DNA of 64,000 nucleotides from Apostichopus japonicus. Taxonomy: Eukaryota > Echinodermata > Holothuroidea > Aspidochirotida > Stichopodidae. How positions within the stretch are numbered: the stretch's first letter is position 1; each line of letters opens with the position of its first letter. Below are positions 1-13,100 of the stretch, one piece after another. Where the stretch lies: assembly GCF_037975245.1 (NCBI RefSeq), contig NC_092569.1:4424501-4488500 (forward strand), given 5' to 3'. The translations under genes and the position numbers were made by a program. The notes beneath the pieces are model-generated. The model was not told the origin of the DNA. It did no database searches and saw nothing but the letters and a program-made list of their open reading frames with translations.

Positions 1-1042
1 CAGTCAGGCTGTGAATCGGAATTCCTGTTCCTGGGTCAATTATACTATCTTTCACTTGCATCATTTCAGGAAAGCAGGAATTGTTGCTTGCAGTGCTGAA
101 CTGTTTTTATCCAAGCTTACAGTGGCTTTTCTTATTGATTAATGTTGAATGTGTTTCTGTAATTTTATAATTTTTGTGGTTGTAATTTCATGTTTGTCCT
201 GTAATTTTTATTTCTGTTCTTTCCTTTTTAGCTGTCATTTCCTTGCCCAACATGCTGTTACATTGGAAAAGCACTTTTATCTATGGTTCATCATTGTTTA
301 TACAACTACAATCATGGCAATCTAATGTTTTACAAATATCTAAGTAAAATCACAACTTCAGTAGCAGTATCTCGAGGCCAGCCAATTTGAAGAAGTTCAG
401 ATTTACCATTTAAAAATTCATAAAATATAGTATTTTCCAATGTGACCTAATAAATATGATCTGAGCAACCAATAGTGAGGCATATAGCAGGGCTCTAAGC
501 CAGGTTCACTTGTCCAAAATCAAGTCAAAGTCAACATGTCCTGAGTCCAAGCCATGTCAGAATCAGAGTAAAGGCCGGGACAAGAATATCAGAGTCGAGA
601 ATCCAGTTGAAACATAATTTTGATTTCTGTTGATCACACCAACTTGGCTGGCCTGGATGTATTGCCATTGCTAATGTTGTTTGTGATAATACTTAAATAT
701 TTGCAAATATTGGATTGCCATTGTGTTATCGATAAGGCATGATAAGTATGGACAGTTTGTCAACTGCTTGTGACAATTAGGATTCAAAGACATTTTAAAA
801 CTCTTTTCATAGTAGTGTTAATGAAGCAGTCTACGAGTCATGTATTACAAGTTTTCCCTGTCATATTGTATGGGAGGGGGCAGAAGAGAGTAAAGGAGGC
901 TATTGGGGAATGGTAGGTATGGGTGTGGAGGAGGGGTAGGGAAAGATTAAACTTTGGAACAGGAGGACTCCCAGAAAAGTTGTCCATAGCTGTTTAAAAC
1001 TATGAATGCATCATTATAACCTCAAACCTTGTTTATTTTCAG
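1..1042. other. Non-coding, no gene seen
   Basis: AT-rich sequence with no convincing exon on either strand. It may be intron or flank of the downstream plus-strand gene. A purine-rich patch lies around 870-950. Nothing else can be supported. Confidence 0.5.
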
Positions 1043-1131
1043 TGTGATAATCACCATGCAAAGCTCAAAGATCATCATTCAAGGGACTCGTGCGAAGAGA
1101 CCAGCAAGAAAGTTAAAATCCTAGATTAGAG
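1043..1131 (+). CDS. Candidate exon, weak
   Basis: A pyrimidine-rich acceptor (TTTTCAG) precedes 1043 and a good donor (GAG|GTGAGA) follows 1131. One frame reads a Lys/His/Asp-rich peptide starting CDNHHAKLKDHH and ending KKVKILD, then TAG one codon before the donor; a second frame starting VIITMQSSK also reaches TAG just before the donor. It could be a 5' exon of the SET-domain gene downstream, a terminal exon, or chance. No domain is recognised. The splice signals are seen; the link to the downstream gene is inference. Confidence 0.25.
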
Positions 1132-2049
1132 GTGAGAGGTTTGATCAGACATAGTGAAGTCTGCATGTTTTTGTGTGATTATGTGTGTGTGTATGTCTTA
1201 TAATGGAATCTTGGGTTATATAGTTAAATGAGCCAATATGCCATGTTATGTTGGATTGTTGGTACTCATACCATAAATTAATTATGAATTAAGTTTTCAA
1301 TATATACACAACTATAAAGTAGGTACAATTTCATCAAGCATGGAATGTGCTGCTGTACACATAAATTGACCTTACCAAAATTTGAAAACTTTATTATAAC
1401 TCAAACATAAAATGTAAAACAAATTTTATGGACCAATACAAGATTTCTACATGCCAATAATTGGGTGAATGTTTTGTTACATTTCATAAAGTTGTATTTG
1501 TGTTGTGTGGATCATTCCATTCTAATGCCAATTAGTCCAAAAACATATCATGACTGTTACATTTAATAATTGTGGTTTTTTTACCAGATTTTCTTGGTTG
1601 ATTACTGTAGGTGTTAACATGTACTAGTGAGAAATTATCATATTGGAGAATATTTTACCATTTTGTTAAATTTGCTAAACTAGAATGTTATATCCTGTAT
1701 GGCTATAACATTATTTTATTTTTTCCATTTGGATTGAACTCATGTAAATATGATTATTATCATTACTTTATCAACAATGCAGATTTGAACAATTTGCACT
1801 TTTTAGTAAAAGTGAATTAATAACAACTTTTGTGGCTAATAGCTCATTTTTGGCAAGGAAGTCATTTCTATTGGTGGTTGATCATATGCAAATTCATCCC
1901 TTACTAATTTAATTATGTGATTAATTGTTGGTAAACAATGAAAAGTTCACACTAACTATCATTTCATGCGAAAAAATGATCAGTAGTGCAAGCAAGCCAT
2001 GATATTTCTACTGGTCTAGGTTGTCATTACATATTTTTCTTTTATATAG
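1132..2049. other. Non-coding, probable intron
   Basis: AT-rich, no supportable coding segment or repeat. Likely intronic if the flanking candidate exons are real. Confidence 0.4.
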
Positions 2050-2121
2050 ACAAAATGATTGATGCCAAAGATATAAACACAGTAGTTATGATGCTGAAGA
2101 AGGAGACAACACCATACATCA
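2050..2121 (+). CDS. Candidate 72-bp exon, unrecognised
   Basis: The acceptor TTTATATAG and donor ATCA|GTGAGT frame 72 bp that are open in one frame (two bases, 23 codons, one base). The peptide begins KMIDAKDINTVVMMLKK and is helical and charged. No domain can be named. It lies on the same strand as the SET-domain exons 3 kb downstream and could be an N-terminal exon of that gene, but its phase (ends in phase 1) does not join directly to the exon at 5241 (starts in phase 0), so at least one exon would lie between. Confidence 0.35.
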
Positions 2122-5100
2122 GTGAGTTGTATTGTCTTGAAACAATTGATTGGCTCCTTGTTAATTACTTCCCATACTGGAGGCAACTAAAATTTATACA
2201 GTCAAGTTGGTGTCTGGGTGTGTATGTGACAATGAGCTTGTGAACAAAATATCTCTACAAAATGCATACTAGAGTGATACCATACTTGGTTTATAAGTTG
2301 GGAAGTTGGTGATCCCTATTGTTTTGGTGCACAACTCATGAATATTAGTGATTGGGCTTGGTTTACTGAGGCCTATAGCAAATAGCTTTGGCCATGTTAG
2401 TTTGCGTTTCCAATTTTTAGTGCTAATCTATTGGTATCTCAGTATCTGCCTTCTACTTTAATCTTGTCCAACTAAACATCTATAACATGAGAAGGTGTGA
2501 TAGGGAGGGGGGGGGGGTGGATTGGATAACATGGGAGGGAGGAGGGAAGGTAAGAAAGGGTGGACCATTGCACTTTTCCCCAAAACCTTCAGTTTTGTTT
2601 CTCTGATTCACTTTATGCAGATACCATAATTTCAGAGCCAAACACATGGCTAAATCTGGGAAATAAGCTATGGACACCCCTCCCCTCAGACCCCTGCCCC
2701 TTATTCAGACATCAAGGCTTTATGCAGCTATTTGTGTGATCCAAAGAAAATATCATGCTTTGTGCGCTACTGATGTACTTGTTAAGTGAGAAGATTCAAA
2801 TTTGGCCACCCCACTTTCCAAACCCACTGCTGATGCCGTCATGAGGTGATCCAAAAAACTTTCATTCATGAAACTACACAAAATCTATAAACATTAATTA
2901 TTCCTTAACAATTACCAGCAAGAGTCTAATCATGGATAGTACCATATTGACATTTAAGTCTAGCTAGTTTTCCTTGTTGAAAACAATTCTCCTCTCCTTA
3001 TGACCTTCCCAATTTAGTAGGGCAGCTGAAAGGGCTGTCAGCTGGGGCAGGTCTCACCCAGCATGCCCAGGGCCACTAGGCAAGTGTCCATACAAAGATT
3101 ACACAAGTGGATAAAATGCTCATTTTCCTGTTGTGATCCTAATGAAGAAAAAGATTGATGAATTCAAAATAAAATTTACAAAAATTGAACCCCAAAATGA
3201 CATGTTTGTTGGACAGTACAAATGCATATATTCCATTATATTTCAGTAACTAAACTGATTGAAAAAGAACATTTTTCCTCTCTGCATGCAAATTATTATT
3301 TTTGTTTTGTCTGAGGTTAACTTCTAGCTAGGCTGACTCCTACTGGCTCCTGCTCAACTTGCTCACCACATGGTAGAGCAAAGAAATACCATCATAAATG
3401 CATACAATTCAGCCATTACATCTTAAAAATGAAAATAGTGTTATTGAACTAAAATGTTACAAAATATCTTACTTATATGATGAATATTAATTATCCTTCC
3501 TGAGTGGATGAGATTGCAAGTCTCAGCTCGACACATGGTCCTTGTCATTGATGGAATGTGTACATTAGTACAGGTGATATTTGATATTAGAAAAGTAGGT
3601 TTGAAAAGTTTGGTTTGTCCTATTTCTGTTGTCTATCAGGTGCCTGGATGACTCTGATGAATTAGCTGAGAGTAGTGATCTTAAAGGGGAGCATTGGTTT
3701 AATTCCTGTGATTACAAGTCTCAGCTCATCACCTGATTGGTTGTTGGCATTGATGGCACATGTTCATGAGTTGCCAAGGCCTGTGCCATTTAAGTAAATT
3801 GTTCATGTGGAACATTGTCCTTATTTACAACTTTTTATTCTGAAAAATTAAATTAAAACTTCATTGTTATTTAAATCACATCAAATTTATGCATGTTGAT
3901 GACCCACATTTGACCTTCATCACTTCTCAGCAATAAAGTACCTGTCTGAACATATGATATTCCACTCTAAATTTGCTGAACATGACATTTTGTCACTAAT
4001 ATCTGAGAGTTAATCCTAATATTTGAATATTCATAACAGCATCTGGCAATTTTTAAAAGTACACATTGGATAGATGTGAGGAGGCAAACTGTTAGGTATG
4101 TGGGAATTTGAAAGGATTTCTACTTGATAGGCACACTGGTAGTGTGCAAACTGGTAGTGGGACAAAATGACCTGTTATCTTCTCAAACTGCCAAAATGTT
4201 GATGAATGAAAACATAGTATAGAAGCTTCTACTTCTTAAATGCATTTTCATATATTTTGATAACTACTTTCAAGAAAATGTAACAGTAACTTCAGTCCCA
4301 TACAGAAACTAGAATTTCTTCACACATTTACTGTGCAAAAAATGTTTATTATATTCAAAGCTAATTGTTGAGTGCATATTCCAGTTGGTTCATGGTGAGT
4401 CACTCTAGAGATCACAATTTTGTTTTGAGGTACTGATCAAGTTAGGTCTATAAACAATTATCTCTACATTTGACAAATTTCACCATGATGTCTTTGTTGG
4501 TATTTCAACAAAACTAACAAGTTAGTTTTAAGCAAAGTTCTGCAAAAGTTTATCAGCTGCAAAACCTCACTTTAAACATACAGCCGACTGTTGGCCAACA
4601 GGTACTGATAGAGTGCTGCAATATTTCTGTACCTTTAAAGTAGGGGGCTACCATGGACCATGATATTTTCTAAACCAGCCCCTTACTATTAACCTCAAAA
4701 TAACAAAATAAATTACTGAATGCAAATGAAAACTCCCATTTTATAAGGGTAAATTTCCACTGACTCCAACCTGTTTTTTATCATTTAACCAATAACTCAT
4801 TTGATTATAAATGAATTTGGATTCTACACTTGTGCAAAAGGAAATATCATCTGCCATTAGATAATCACTAGTTATGGCTGGTCTTATAGTGGCTATCTTT
4901 GGTGTGGAAGCTATAAATAATCAAAAGTTGCTGTGAGTCTTAACTACTCTGGATCATACCTTGCCACTTGGATTTGTTTTTAACAAACATTCATTTTCAG
5001 AGCAACATGTCTCTGATACAAAATGGAAAAAAAAATCAAACAAACCATATTAAAGAATTCTTTCTTTAAACTTTCTACCTATTATTAGATTAAACAGTAG

Positions 5101-5240
5101 TAATTATTTCTTAAGCGGCGACTTATGGGACATCATCCAGTTTTGCTTCTGCTTTTAACTTACTGCTCTCAATGTCATTGCATGTGTATTGTTTTTATGA
5201 TTTTAAATGTTTTGTGATGTTATCTCTCTTTTTTATGTAG
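2122..5240. other. Non-coding, probable intron; diverged repeat near 3.5-3.8 kb
   Basis: No exon can be supported. A G run sits at 2508-2518. Two diverged copies of a short segment (containing CAAGTCTCAGCTC and ATTGATGG) occur near 3515-3560 and 3710-3760, suggesting an old local duplication. Confidence 0.4.
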
Positions 5241-5340
5241 TTTCATAATAAGATCACCCTACACCAGGACTGCCTCCATCATGTACAATCAGAGTGTGAT
5301 AAGGAAGACTTTCAAGTGAGGTTCATCATTGATACCATTG
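5241..5340 (+). CDS. SET gene exon, pre-SET/N-terminal SET
   Basis: Acceptor TTTTTATGTAG and donor ATTG|GTAAGA bound 100 bp, open in phase 0 and ending in phase 1. The peptide includes HQDCLHHVQSE and ends FQVRFIIDTI. The last base joins with GA of the exon at 6126 to make the Gly of GIGVFATK, a position where SET proteins of this family have G-x-GVFA. This phase match is why I assign it to the SET gene. Confidence 0.6.
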
Positions 5341-6125
5341 GTAAGATGTAAAAGAAAAATCATTTAATGCCTTTTTAGGATATTCTGTATGATAGTGCAT
5401 CAAATTCAAGTGGGAAATGATCCACAGCTTAAACTATAAAACTAAGACTAAAAATTTCAACTTGAACGTTGGTCAAATTGTTTTTACTGACATTGGAGTA
5501 CAGTATGTTAAAGGTAGTCTGTATTGGCCCTAAATTTGGCATGCTAAAATTGCTAGAAGTTTTCAAAAAGCACTAACCTTGAGGTCTTTACTTTCCAAAC
5601 TGTTCTCATATTCTAAATGAACACACAAGATGACTGAATGTCCCAGTGAGATAATTGATTTAGTTCCAATATGGAAATTACCGCCATTTACTGTTGCTCA
5701 ATGGAATACTATTATGAATACAAAGCAATTTTTCTTCCTGCCACTGGGATTGGGGTGGGATGGGGGGATGAGGGGGTCATGCCCAGTGTCTCTCTCATTT
5801 TGTTTTGTCCTTTTTGTGAGTGGGGGGATGGGGGGTGTTCATTTAGAAGAGTTGGTCTTGATAACATTACTGTTTCATTATAATGGTTGTACAGATGGAG
5901 GGATGGGGGTTAGCAGAAAGAAGGGAGATTATTTAAGAACAAAATCACTTGTAGAACACCAACTGTGTATGGCCTTCTGTGATTGTTCCCAATCCGATAT
6001 GGAACGCGGGAAGTGAGGCTGTCCAAGATTGAAGACATTGGACACAACATCAAAGAACTCTTCTATTTTCTTTCCCTGTATCAGAAAATCTTTTTCAATC
6101 CATTCCTTTTTTGACATCTTGACAG

Positions 6126-6285
6126 GAATAGGAGTGTTTGCAACAAAGTAAATCAGGCAAGGTGATTTCTAGCTAGAGCATAGAGGAGAAATAATTTCTC
6201 CTGAGGAGGCATCCAAAATAGCTAGAACCAAGGAAGATGGCAACACCTTCTTGTACTTTTATGAGAATGGTGGAACTATAGAATG
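6126..6285 (+). CDS. SET gene middle exon with two stops
   Basis: Acceptor CATCTTGACAG and donor GAATG|GTAAGC. The frame fixed by both neighbours reads IGVFATK, TAA, IRQGDF, TAG, LEHRGEIISPEEASKI and on to GGTIEW. The TAA is at 6152-6154 and the TAG at 6170-6172. The second stop stands where relatives have a hydrophobic residue before LEY-RG. Downstream of the stops the reading frame is clean to the donor. Confidence 0.65.
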
Positions 6286-7036
6286 GTAAGCTAAAATGTT
6301 TGCTTCCCATATTATGGTCTGTAAATGTTTAATTTTTCTTTGACTATTCACAACATTAAGGATAACAATTTAAACTTTGATATGCATATTTTGTTCTATA
6401 AATATTCACAAAATGGAGGGTTCGAATGTCACACTACTTGCTAATTTGTGAGTAGGATTTTATTATTACCAGGAGAAAATGAAAGGCACTACTATTTTTC
6501 ATGGCGTAGCCTAAATTCCCTGAGAATATTCGCTGCATATTTCTACAAATAAAACCTAGTCTACTTTCCAAAGATTTGTCTGATGGAGCGAGATATCACC
6601 TTTGAATTACACTGATTTTTCACCAGAAGTGGACTTGAAGCAAACAAGGGTGATGTCAGAGTTATGCACTGACAACAAAGTGTTTTTTTTACCTTTCACA
6701 AACTACTGTATGTTTGCACCTTGGAATGAATAACTTGCAAATCAGGAATCATACTTGATGCTTGGGGTTGACTTTTGTGTGAAAAGAGACAACTTCAAAT
6801 GTACATCAAAACATATGACTTGAATCATATTCCTCCAGAATGTTACATTCATTTTCCTATTTAACCTGTCAAAAATTCATTTTGGCTTGTACTATCATAT
6901 ACAATGAGTGATCTGTCTATGTAGCTCTCTATACAGTGTGTCAACTTTTACAGTTGTTCATTCCTGCTCCTTTGGTTTCATAGTCATTCTGAATTGTTTT
7001 TATAATCCACTTAAACTTTCAATTTGTTGCCCTCAG

Positions 7037-7229
7037 TATTGATGCTACAGACACAGCCTGTGTTGCAAAGATGGTAAATGATGAGATTGGCAGGGAGGCC
7101 AATTCTGTTATGAAGAAACAGACACTTGAAGGAAGAGTCTGTCTCTGTTTGTTTGCCCTAAAAGACATGAAACATGGTCAAGAACTCCGGTACGACTATG
7201 GGCAAACAGATTTACCGTGGAGAAAGAAG
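7037..7229 (+). CDS. SET gene exon, C-terminal half of SET domain
   Basis: Acceptor GCCCTCAG and donor AAGAAG|GTAAGA. The first base completes the Cys of CIDATD. The exon continues through KMVNDEIGREANSVMKK, then LCLFALKDMKHGQ and ELRYDYG, the canonical end of a SET domain where the Tyr contributes to the active site. This exon alone is intact. Alternative start codons inside it are not needed, because it is clearly spliced. Confidence 0.75.
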
Positions 7230-9820
7230 GTAAGAAAGAAATTGCAAGGCATGAGTAAAAAATCACTGGTTTGTTAAAGTTTAATAGGGTATGGAGAAAC
7301 ATCTTAAAGATAAAGTCTTAGTCATGATGTTTTTTTCAGATTTTAACTTGTGGAAGTTCATGTCAGCATTAAGGAAAACTGAATGGATATTGCAACTGCT
7401 TCCACTTTATGTAGGGAACAGAGTGGTATGTTGTAACTGAACTGTGTAGACTTGGCGACAAACACATTGCTGGCACTAAACACATTTCTAACGTTAAAGA
7501 TAAGTTTAAAAACCCTTTCTGCTAGAATGAGATTTGATTGAGGAAACCTTGGATGTTGTCATAACCTCATTATTCAATTGCAACTATTTATGTGGTTTGA
7601 CACAATTCATAACATTTTTTTTAATTTAACCTTTGTGTTAGTTTATACTAATATCACCTTAATACCTTCCCTGGAGTTCAGTACTTGTCTTACAGTACTG
7701 ATACTTAGCTATGCATGTGACTATGAAGAAGACAAATATGTGCTGTGGCTGCAGAGCACAAGACTCCTTTGATGCTTGAGACTTTCAAGAACTCCTCCGC
7801 ACATACATTACAGGTCAGTAAAATACGAGAACTCTGTTTTCTTTCTTTCATTATGTATATATTATTACAACACTAGTGAAATTTTTATCAAATGACCTCA
7901 TTGGACACTTGAGTCTAAACAAGGTCATTGTTTTGTTCCAACTGTGAAGTAACTTCTGTTTGTCCAAACCGGCTAGCAAGTGGTGTTATCAGGGAGTTGT
8001 TATGGAACGTAACAACTCCCTGGTGTAATCACTAGAGGGATGACTTCAGCATGGTACTCTCATGGGGGGTGTATGGTACTCTTATTGGGGGGTGTATGGT
8101 ACTCTCATGGGGGGGGTGTATATAAGGCATGTCAAGGTTTGTAGGCCTAGACTGAATCCACAGTCTTTGTTTTCAAGAGAAGACTGAGAATTAGGATTCA
8201 GTATGAAGATACAAGTTGCTCTATTTGGTAGAAACTAATTAGCCATCCCACTGGAAGTCTTAAGTAAAACCAAAAAATAGGCATGAAGGAAACTGCCCAA
8301 AGCTTCAAATATTTCGCTATTTGGAACATGAGAATTTGTGGAAATTATTAAAAATATGAACACTTTTGAACTGTTCTAGACCTACCAGGAATTTGGACCC
8401 TAAACAAAGACCCAGAGAATTATAAAACTTATAATTTGAAGCAATGTTTATAATATCACCTTTCATGGGATGAATTGTAAGGTACATAACCTTGAGAATC
8501 TGTAAGATAAAATATATACTTTACTGCAAAATAGCTAAAACTACTTGCTACTAAACTTTTAGAGTCTTGCTAAACTGTGAGGTTAATTTACAAATTGTAA
8601 TGGAAGTTGTCAATACTTGGTAAACTATTTACAAGGTAATAGTGGCCAAACATGATGTGGTAGGAATTAGAAAATATGCAATGAAATATAAGCAAGATTT
8701 GTGTACAGAAATAAATGAATTTATAGCAACCTTCTAGAAAATCTGCTTAACCACCAAATCTGCTAGAAATTAAATAATGGTCACTAATGCTCTTTGCTTC
8801 ATTCCTCAAATAATTTTTCTGTTGCACAAAACTTTTAGAACCATTTATTGTGAATAATCTTTCTCTTCTCAAAACAATAAATAAAAGATGTAACTGTAAG
8901 TAAATGATAACAAAGGAATGTATGATCTTATATTTCTCAAGTTTATTTTCCTTTAATAATGTTGAAATCAAATATTACAAAACGATATAATGCATTGTAT
9001 GAAATATTACAAATTTTGGTCCCTGGCACCGAATGTTCCTATTTTCACCCATCAATCCTCGTCTACCCCCTCCCCACCCCCACTCACTATTCACTCATCT
9101 AGTAGCCTTTGTTATCTACATAAACAGATTAAGAGGGAAATATTCTAAATATGTTGCATGATTGGATAAACTTGGAAGTAAATATTTAAAAGCCCATCTC
9201 TGTGATTTCTTCCTCCAAAAAACGAACTATTTCACAAATTTTTGTAGAAAAATAATTATTAAAAAGTTTACTTTTGATAATAATAACAACGATTGCAAAA
9301 TAATATATATCTGTGAAGTTAAGATTTCCCTCTACCAGAAAAAAACAGAACACTGTTTAAAACATAAAAATGACAAAAATGTACAAAAAAAAACCCAAAA
9401 ATCTTGCTATTGTTTGAGATCTTGAACATAACATACATCATATTGCATCTTGCTCATATCCAGATGTTTAAAGGAGCATTTTGAGGAAAAGTTCAATTTT
9501 TTTTTAGGCCCTGTCAAGATACTAAAATCCCATGCAACTGAAGGCAATTAATTTCACTTAGACAACTTTAACCTCAAATAATGTATTCCAAGTGAAACAA
9601 TTTCAAACATGATCCATGTGATTTCTGTGCTTAAAATATGAAAAGTATCTGAGTGTTAAATATTGAAGATTAATGGATTTGTTAACCACTTTAACCACTG
9701 TCGGCTTGATTAAATTTACAATTAAACGCATAAAGCTTCTGTAATTGCTCCAAGAAAGTTGTTGTTTTTGGTTGAAAGCAATTTATTCCTTTCCTGTTGT
9801 AAGTCCTATTCATATAGGGT
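7230..9820. other. Mostly non-coding; minisatellite near 8.05 kb
   Basis: No downstream exon of the SET gene could be fixed. A segment at about 7700-7811 between TACTTAG and ACAG|GTCAGT reads CCGCRAQDSFDA, TGA, DFQELLRTYIT in one frame, exon-like but interrupted and of the wrong phase for the SET exon. About three copies of a 30-bp G-rich repeat (TGGTACTCTCATGGGG) lie at 8050-8120. The remainder is plain AT-rich sequence. Confidence 0.4.
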
Positions 9821-9968
9821 AAGACACGATGTTCTTGATTCATGAAGATTGATTGCCTGTTTATTTCTTACTCGTAAGTGCGTAGCACTGCCATCTTGGA
9901 GAGGGCGTACTTCAAGAATACATATCATAAATACATAAAGAATGTCATTACAATAACTGAACACAACA
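9821..9968 (-). repeat. 3' LTR of the gypsy element
   Basis: 148 bp, identical base for base to 14517-14664. In the sense direction it begins TGTTGTGTTCAG directly after a polypurine tract and ends at ATCGTGTCTT; beyond that it diverges from the 5' copy. Confidence 0.9.
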
Positions 9969-9985
9969 TTTCCCCCTCCTTATAA
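9969..9985 (-). other. Polypurine tract of the gypsy element
   Basis: Sense strand reads AAGGAGGGGGAAA immediately before the LTR start TGTTGTG. Such a tract primes plus-strand synthesis in LTR retrotransposons. Assignment rests on position and composition. Confidence 0.75.
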
Positions 9986-10148
9986 CTGAAGTGTAACCCC
10001 TGCAGTAGGGTCATAGGATTTTGTTTTCTTCAGAATTCATGTTTGTAAAAGAATACCACATGCATAAATCAACAACTTTAATAAACTTGAATAATAAACA
10101 TATTAAACTTCAAACTGATCAAATCTCTTGACTACTTTAAACATTAAA

Positions 10149-13100
10149 TTAGTCCATGACATAATCCCTCACCCAAGTGGGTGGTCTACGGTTCCTGATG
10201 GGCCGTTCCCTAATTGCTTCCCGTCCTCTGGGCCTCTCACATGGTTCTACTTGACCAGCCACAGGCAAGAGCCACTCTTCATTCCTGCCCTGGTTTGGGG
10301 CCCAACCTCCCATGTAGGGAACCAATCGCTCTACATTCCAGGTCTTGCCATCAGACAGAATGTAGGTGCTTTGACCAACTTTCTTGGTTATTTGTAAAGG
10401 ATCAGAATAACTGCTTTTGCCCTTTGGAATATGTCCTGGTAAGTGGACACGTACCCAGTCATGCACCTTAAATACTCTGTGCTTAACCCTCTTTCTCTTG
10501 TCAAAATATTGCTTGCTCTTAGTCTGCGCATGCTCTACACGCTCTCTAACTCTATCTGGGTCAGTCTGTGTAGGTACAGGGGTTGCTCCCACTATATCTA
10601 ATTTGGTTCGCAGATGACGACCATGCAATGCCATCTTTGGGGATTCCCCCGTTGTAGCATGAGGGGTACTCCTGTAAATACACAGAAATTCTCGCACTGC
10701 CCTTTTCCTATTGGTGTTCTCTAGCCTAGCTGTTTGTAAGTAACCCTTGAACACCCTATTGAATCGCTCTACTGTACTATTCCCTTGAGGGTGGTAGATA
10801 GCGGACATTCTATGTACTATGTTTCTCGAACGCAAGAATTCTTTAAATTCATGAGAAGTAAATTGTACACCATGGTCCGTCACAATCTCTTTAGGGTAGC
10901 CTTCCCTACTGAACACAGTTAATAAAAACTCTATCACCGTGCTTGATGTGACAGTATCCGTAAATGCAACCTCTGGCCACTTAGACTTGTAGTCTATCAG
11001 GGTAATTGCAAATCTGCATCCTAATGGTGCAGTCTCATCGGGACCCACAATGTCCAATCCCAGTTTGTCCCAACTACCTTCTGGTAATGGTACTGGCTGC
11101 ATTGGAGCTACTCTTGTGCTCACCGACTTATCAGCCAAGTTGCATGTTGCACAATGCTTTACCCTTGTGGTAACCTGGTTGTCCATGCCTGGCCACCAAT
11201 ATAGCTTCCTTATTCTCTGTTTTGTCCTTACCATACCCTGGTGTCCCTTATGGGCCATGCTAACTATGATACTTGTTAGTCCTGTAGGGACTACAACTTT
11301 TCCACCCCTGAATATGATATTGTCATGCACTGACAATTCATCATGCACACTGTAGTATGGCTTCACTTTATCATCTACTCCTGATTTACTCTGAGGCCAT
11401 CCCTGCTGTATGTACCCTTTTATAGTTTGGCAAGCCTCGTCCCTATTAGTCTCACTTTGTAGCTGAGTATAGGTAACGCTACTCTCCTGTAATACTGTTT
11501 GACATACCGCAGCAATGTCGTCATCGTCATCATCGACTACGCCAATTGCTGGGTTATGTTCCACTGGCAAACGGGATAGGGCGTCTGCCACTTTATTTTC
11601 TATACCAGGTTTGTATTCCACTGTATAGTTGTAATGACAGAGGCGTGTAGCCCAGCGGGCAATCCGCATTGGCCTATGGCCCGTTCCACTAGTGGCTAAC
11701 AATGTAGTCAATGCCCTATGATCTGTCCTTAGGACAAATGGTCTACCCCATAAGTATGTATGCCATTTTTCAATCGCCCATACGCATGCCAAGGCCTCCC
11801 GTTCTCCCACCGAATATTTCTGTTCTGTAGCGGTTAGTTTACGGGATGCAAAACACACAGTGACCTCTTGCCCCCCTTGAATTTGTGTCATTACAGATCC
11901 AACACCATACCCACTAGCATCAGTTGTAACAATGGTCTCCCTATCCGGATCAAATAAGGCTAGCGCCGTACTATTGATGATTTCATGCTTTACTGCCTGA
12001 AATGCCACTTCGGCCTCCTTTGTCCATTCAAAGGCATCAGCTACCATTGTATCCCTAATGTGCTGAACTCGCATGGCAAAGTGGCGAATAAATTTGGAGT
12101 AATACCCCACCAGCCCCAAGAAAGATTTCACTTGATCCCTATTTGTTGGGGTGGGTGCCTCATTAATTGCTCTCACCAGGTCTGGGTTTGGAGATAGTCC
12201 CTTATGATCCACCACGTGACCCAAGATTTCAATTGACCCCACATTGAACTCACACTTAGAGTTCAGTTTCATCCCCACTGACCTGAGTTTGGTCAACACT
12301 GCATGCAATCTCTTATCATGCTCCCCCCTGTTTACACCATATACAATTATATCGTCAATGAAACATTGGACTCCTTGAATCCCCTGTAAAACAGAGCTCA
12401 TGACACGTTGAAAACAGGTAGGAGCTGAGGCCAGGCCAAAGCAAACACGCTTATAACGATAAAGGCCTTCGTGTGTCACAAACGTTGTTAAGTAACGTGA
12501 ACTCTCCTCTAACTCAAGCTGGTAGTAAGCCGACCTGAGGTCTAATTTTGAGAAAAATTTGGCATTCCTAAGCTCAGACAGGAGCTCATCAATATTCGGT
12601 AGGGGGTATTTTTCAATCACTACCGCTTCGTTAACTTTTCGCAAATCAACACAAATACGGATCCCCCCATCCTTTTTCCACGCTACTACTACTGGGGATA
12701 CCCACTCGGATGCCTCCCGAACTGGTTCAATGACCCCCTCGTCTGTCAGACGCTTCAGCTCATTCGCAACTTTACCCCTGACTGCAAATGGTATGCGTCG
12801 TAGTTGCTGTTGTACTGGCTTGAAGCCAGGCTGAAGTTTTATTTTGTGGGCATAGCCTTTGATTCGCCCCACACCATCAGAAAATAAATCCTGAAATTGC
12901 CCTGTAATGGCACTTGAATCATGTGTGTAACTGTTAGCATCATTACTGCTGACTGTACCATCCTTCAGTCTAAGTGTAGGCCTATGTCTAGTAGTTTTAC
13001 CATGACTAATACCTGTGTTATTATCACTACTAGTGTCAGGGCAAGTGTTAGGCTTAAAACCCTTGCTACCCCTCATAACACCGGGCGCACTAGGCATATT

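Larger units (their letters stand above)
5241..7229 (+). pseudogene. KMT5A-like SET-domain methyltransferase, degenerate
   Basis: Three exons with compatible phases encode a SET domain of the KMT5A/SETD8-like type, a family that transfers methyl groups from S-adenosylmethionine to protein lysine. Exons are 5241-5340, 6126-6285 and 7037-7229. Seen motifs: GIGVFATK (start of SET), LEHRGEII, split Cys-IDATD across the second intron, MVNDE (place of the usual NHS), and ELRYDYG near the C-terminal end. The middle exon has in-frame TAA after VFATK and in-frame TAG after RQGDF, so no full protein can be made. The neighbouring sequence stays recognisable, so decay looks recent, or the stops are assembly errors. 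No upstream promoter or terminal exon was identified. Confidence 0.7.

Noticed and set aside
5630-6016. 128-codon plus-strand frame
   Set aside because: It covers intronic G-rich sequence between two SET exons, lacks homology and is composition-driven.
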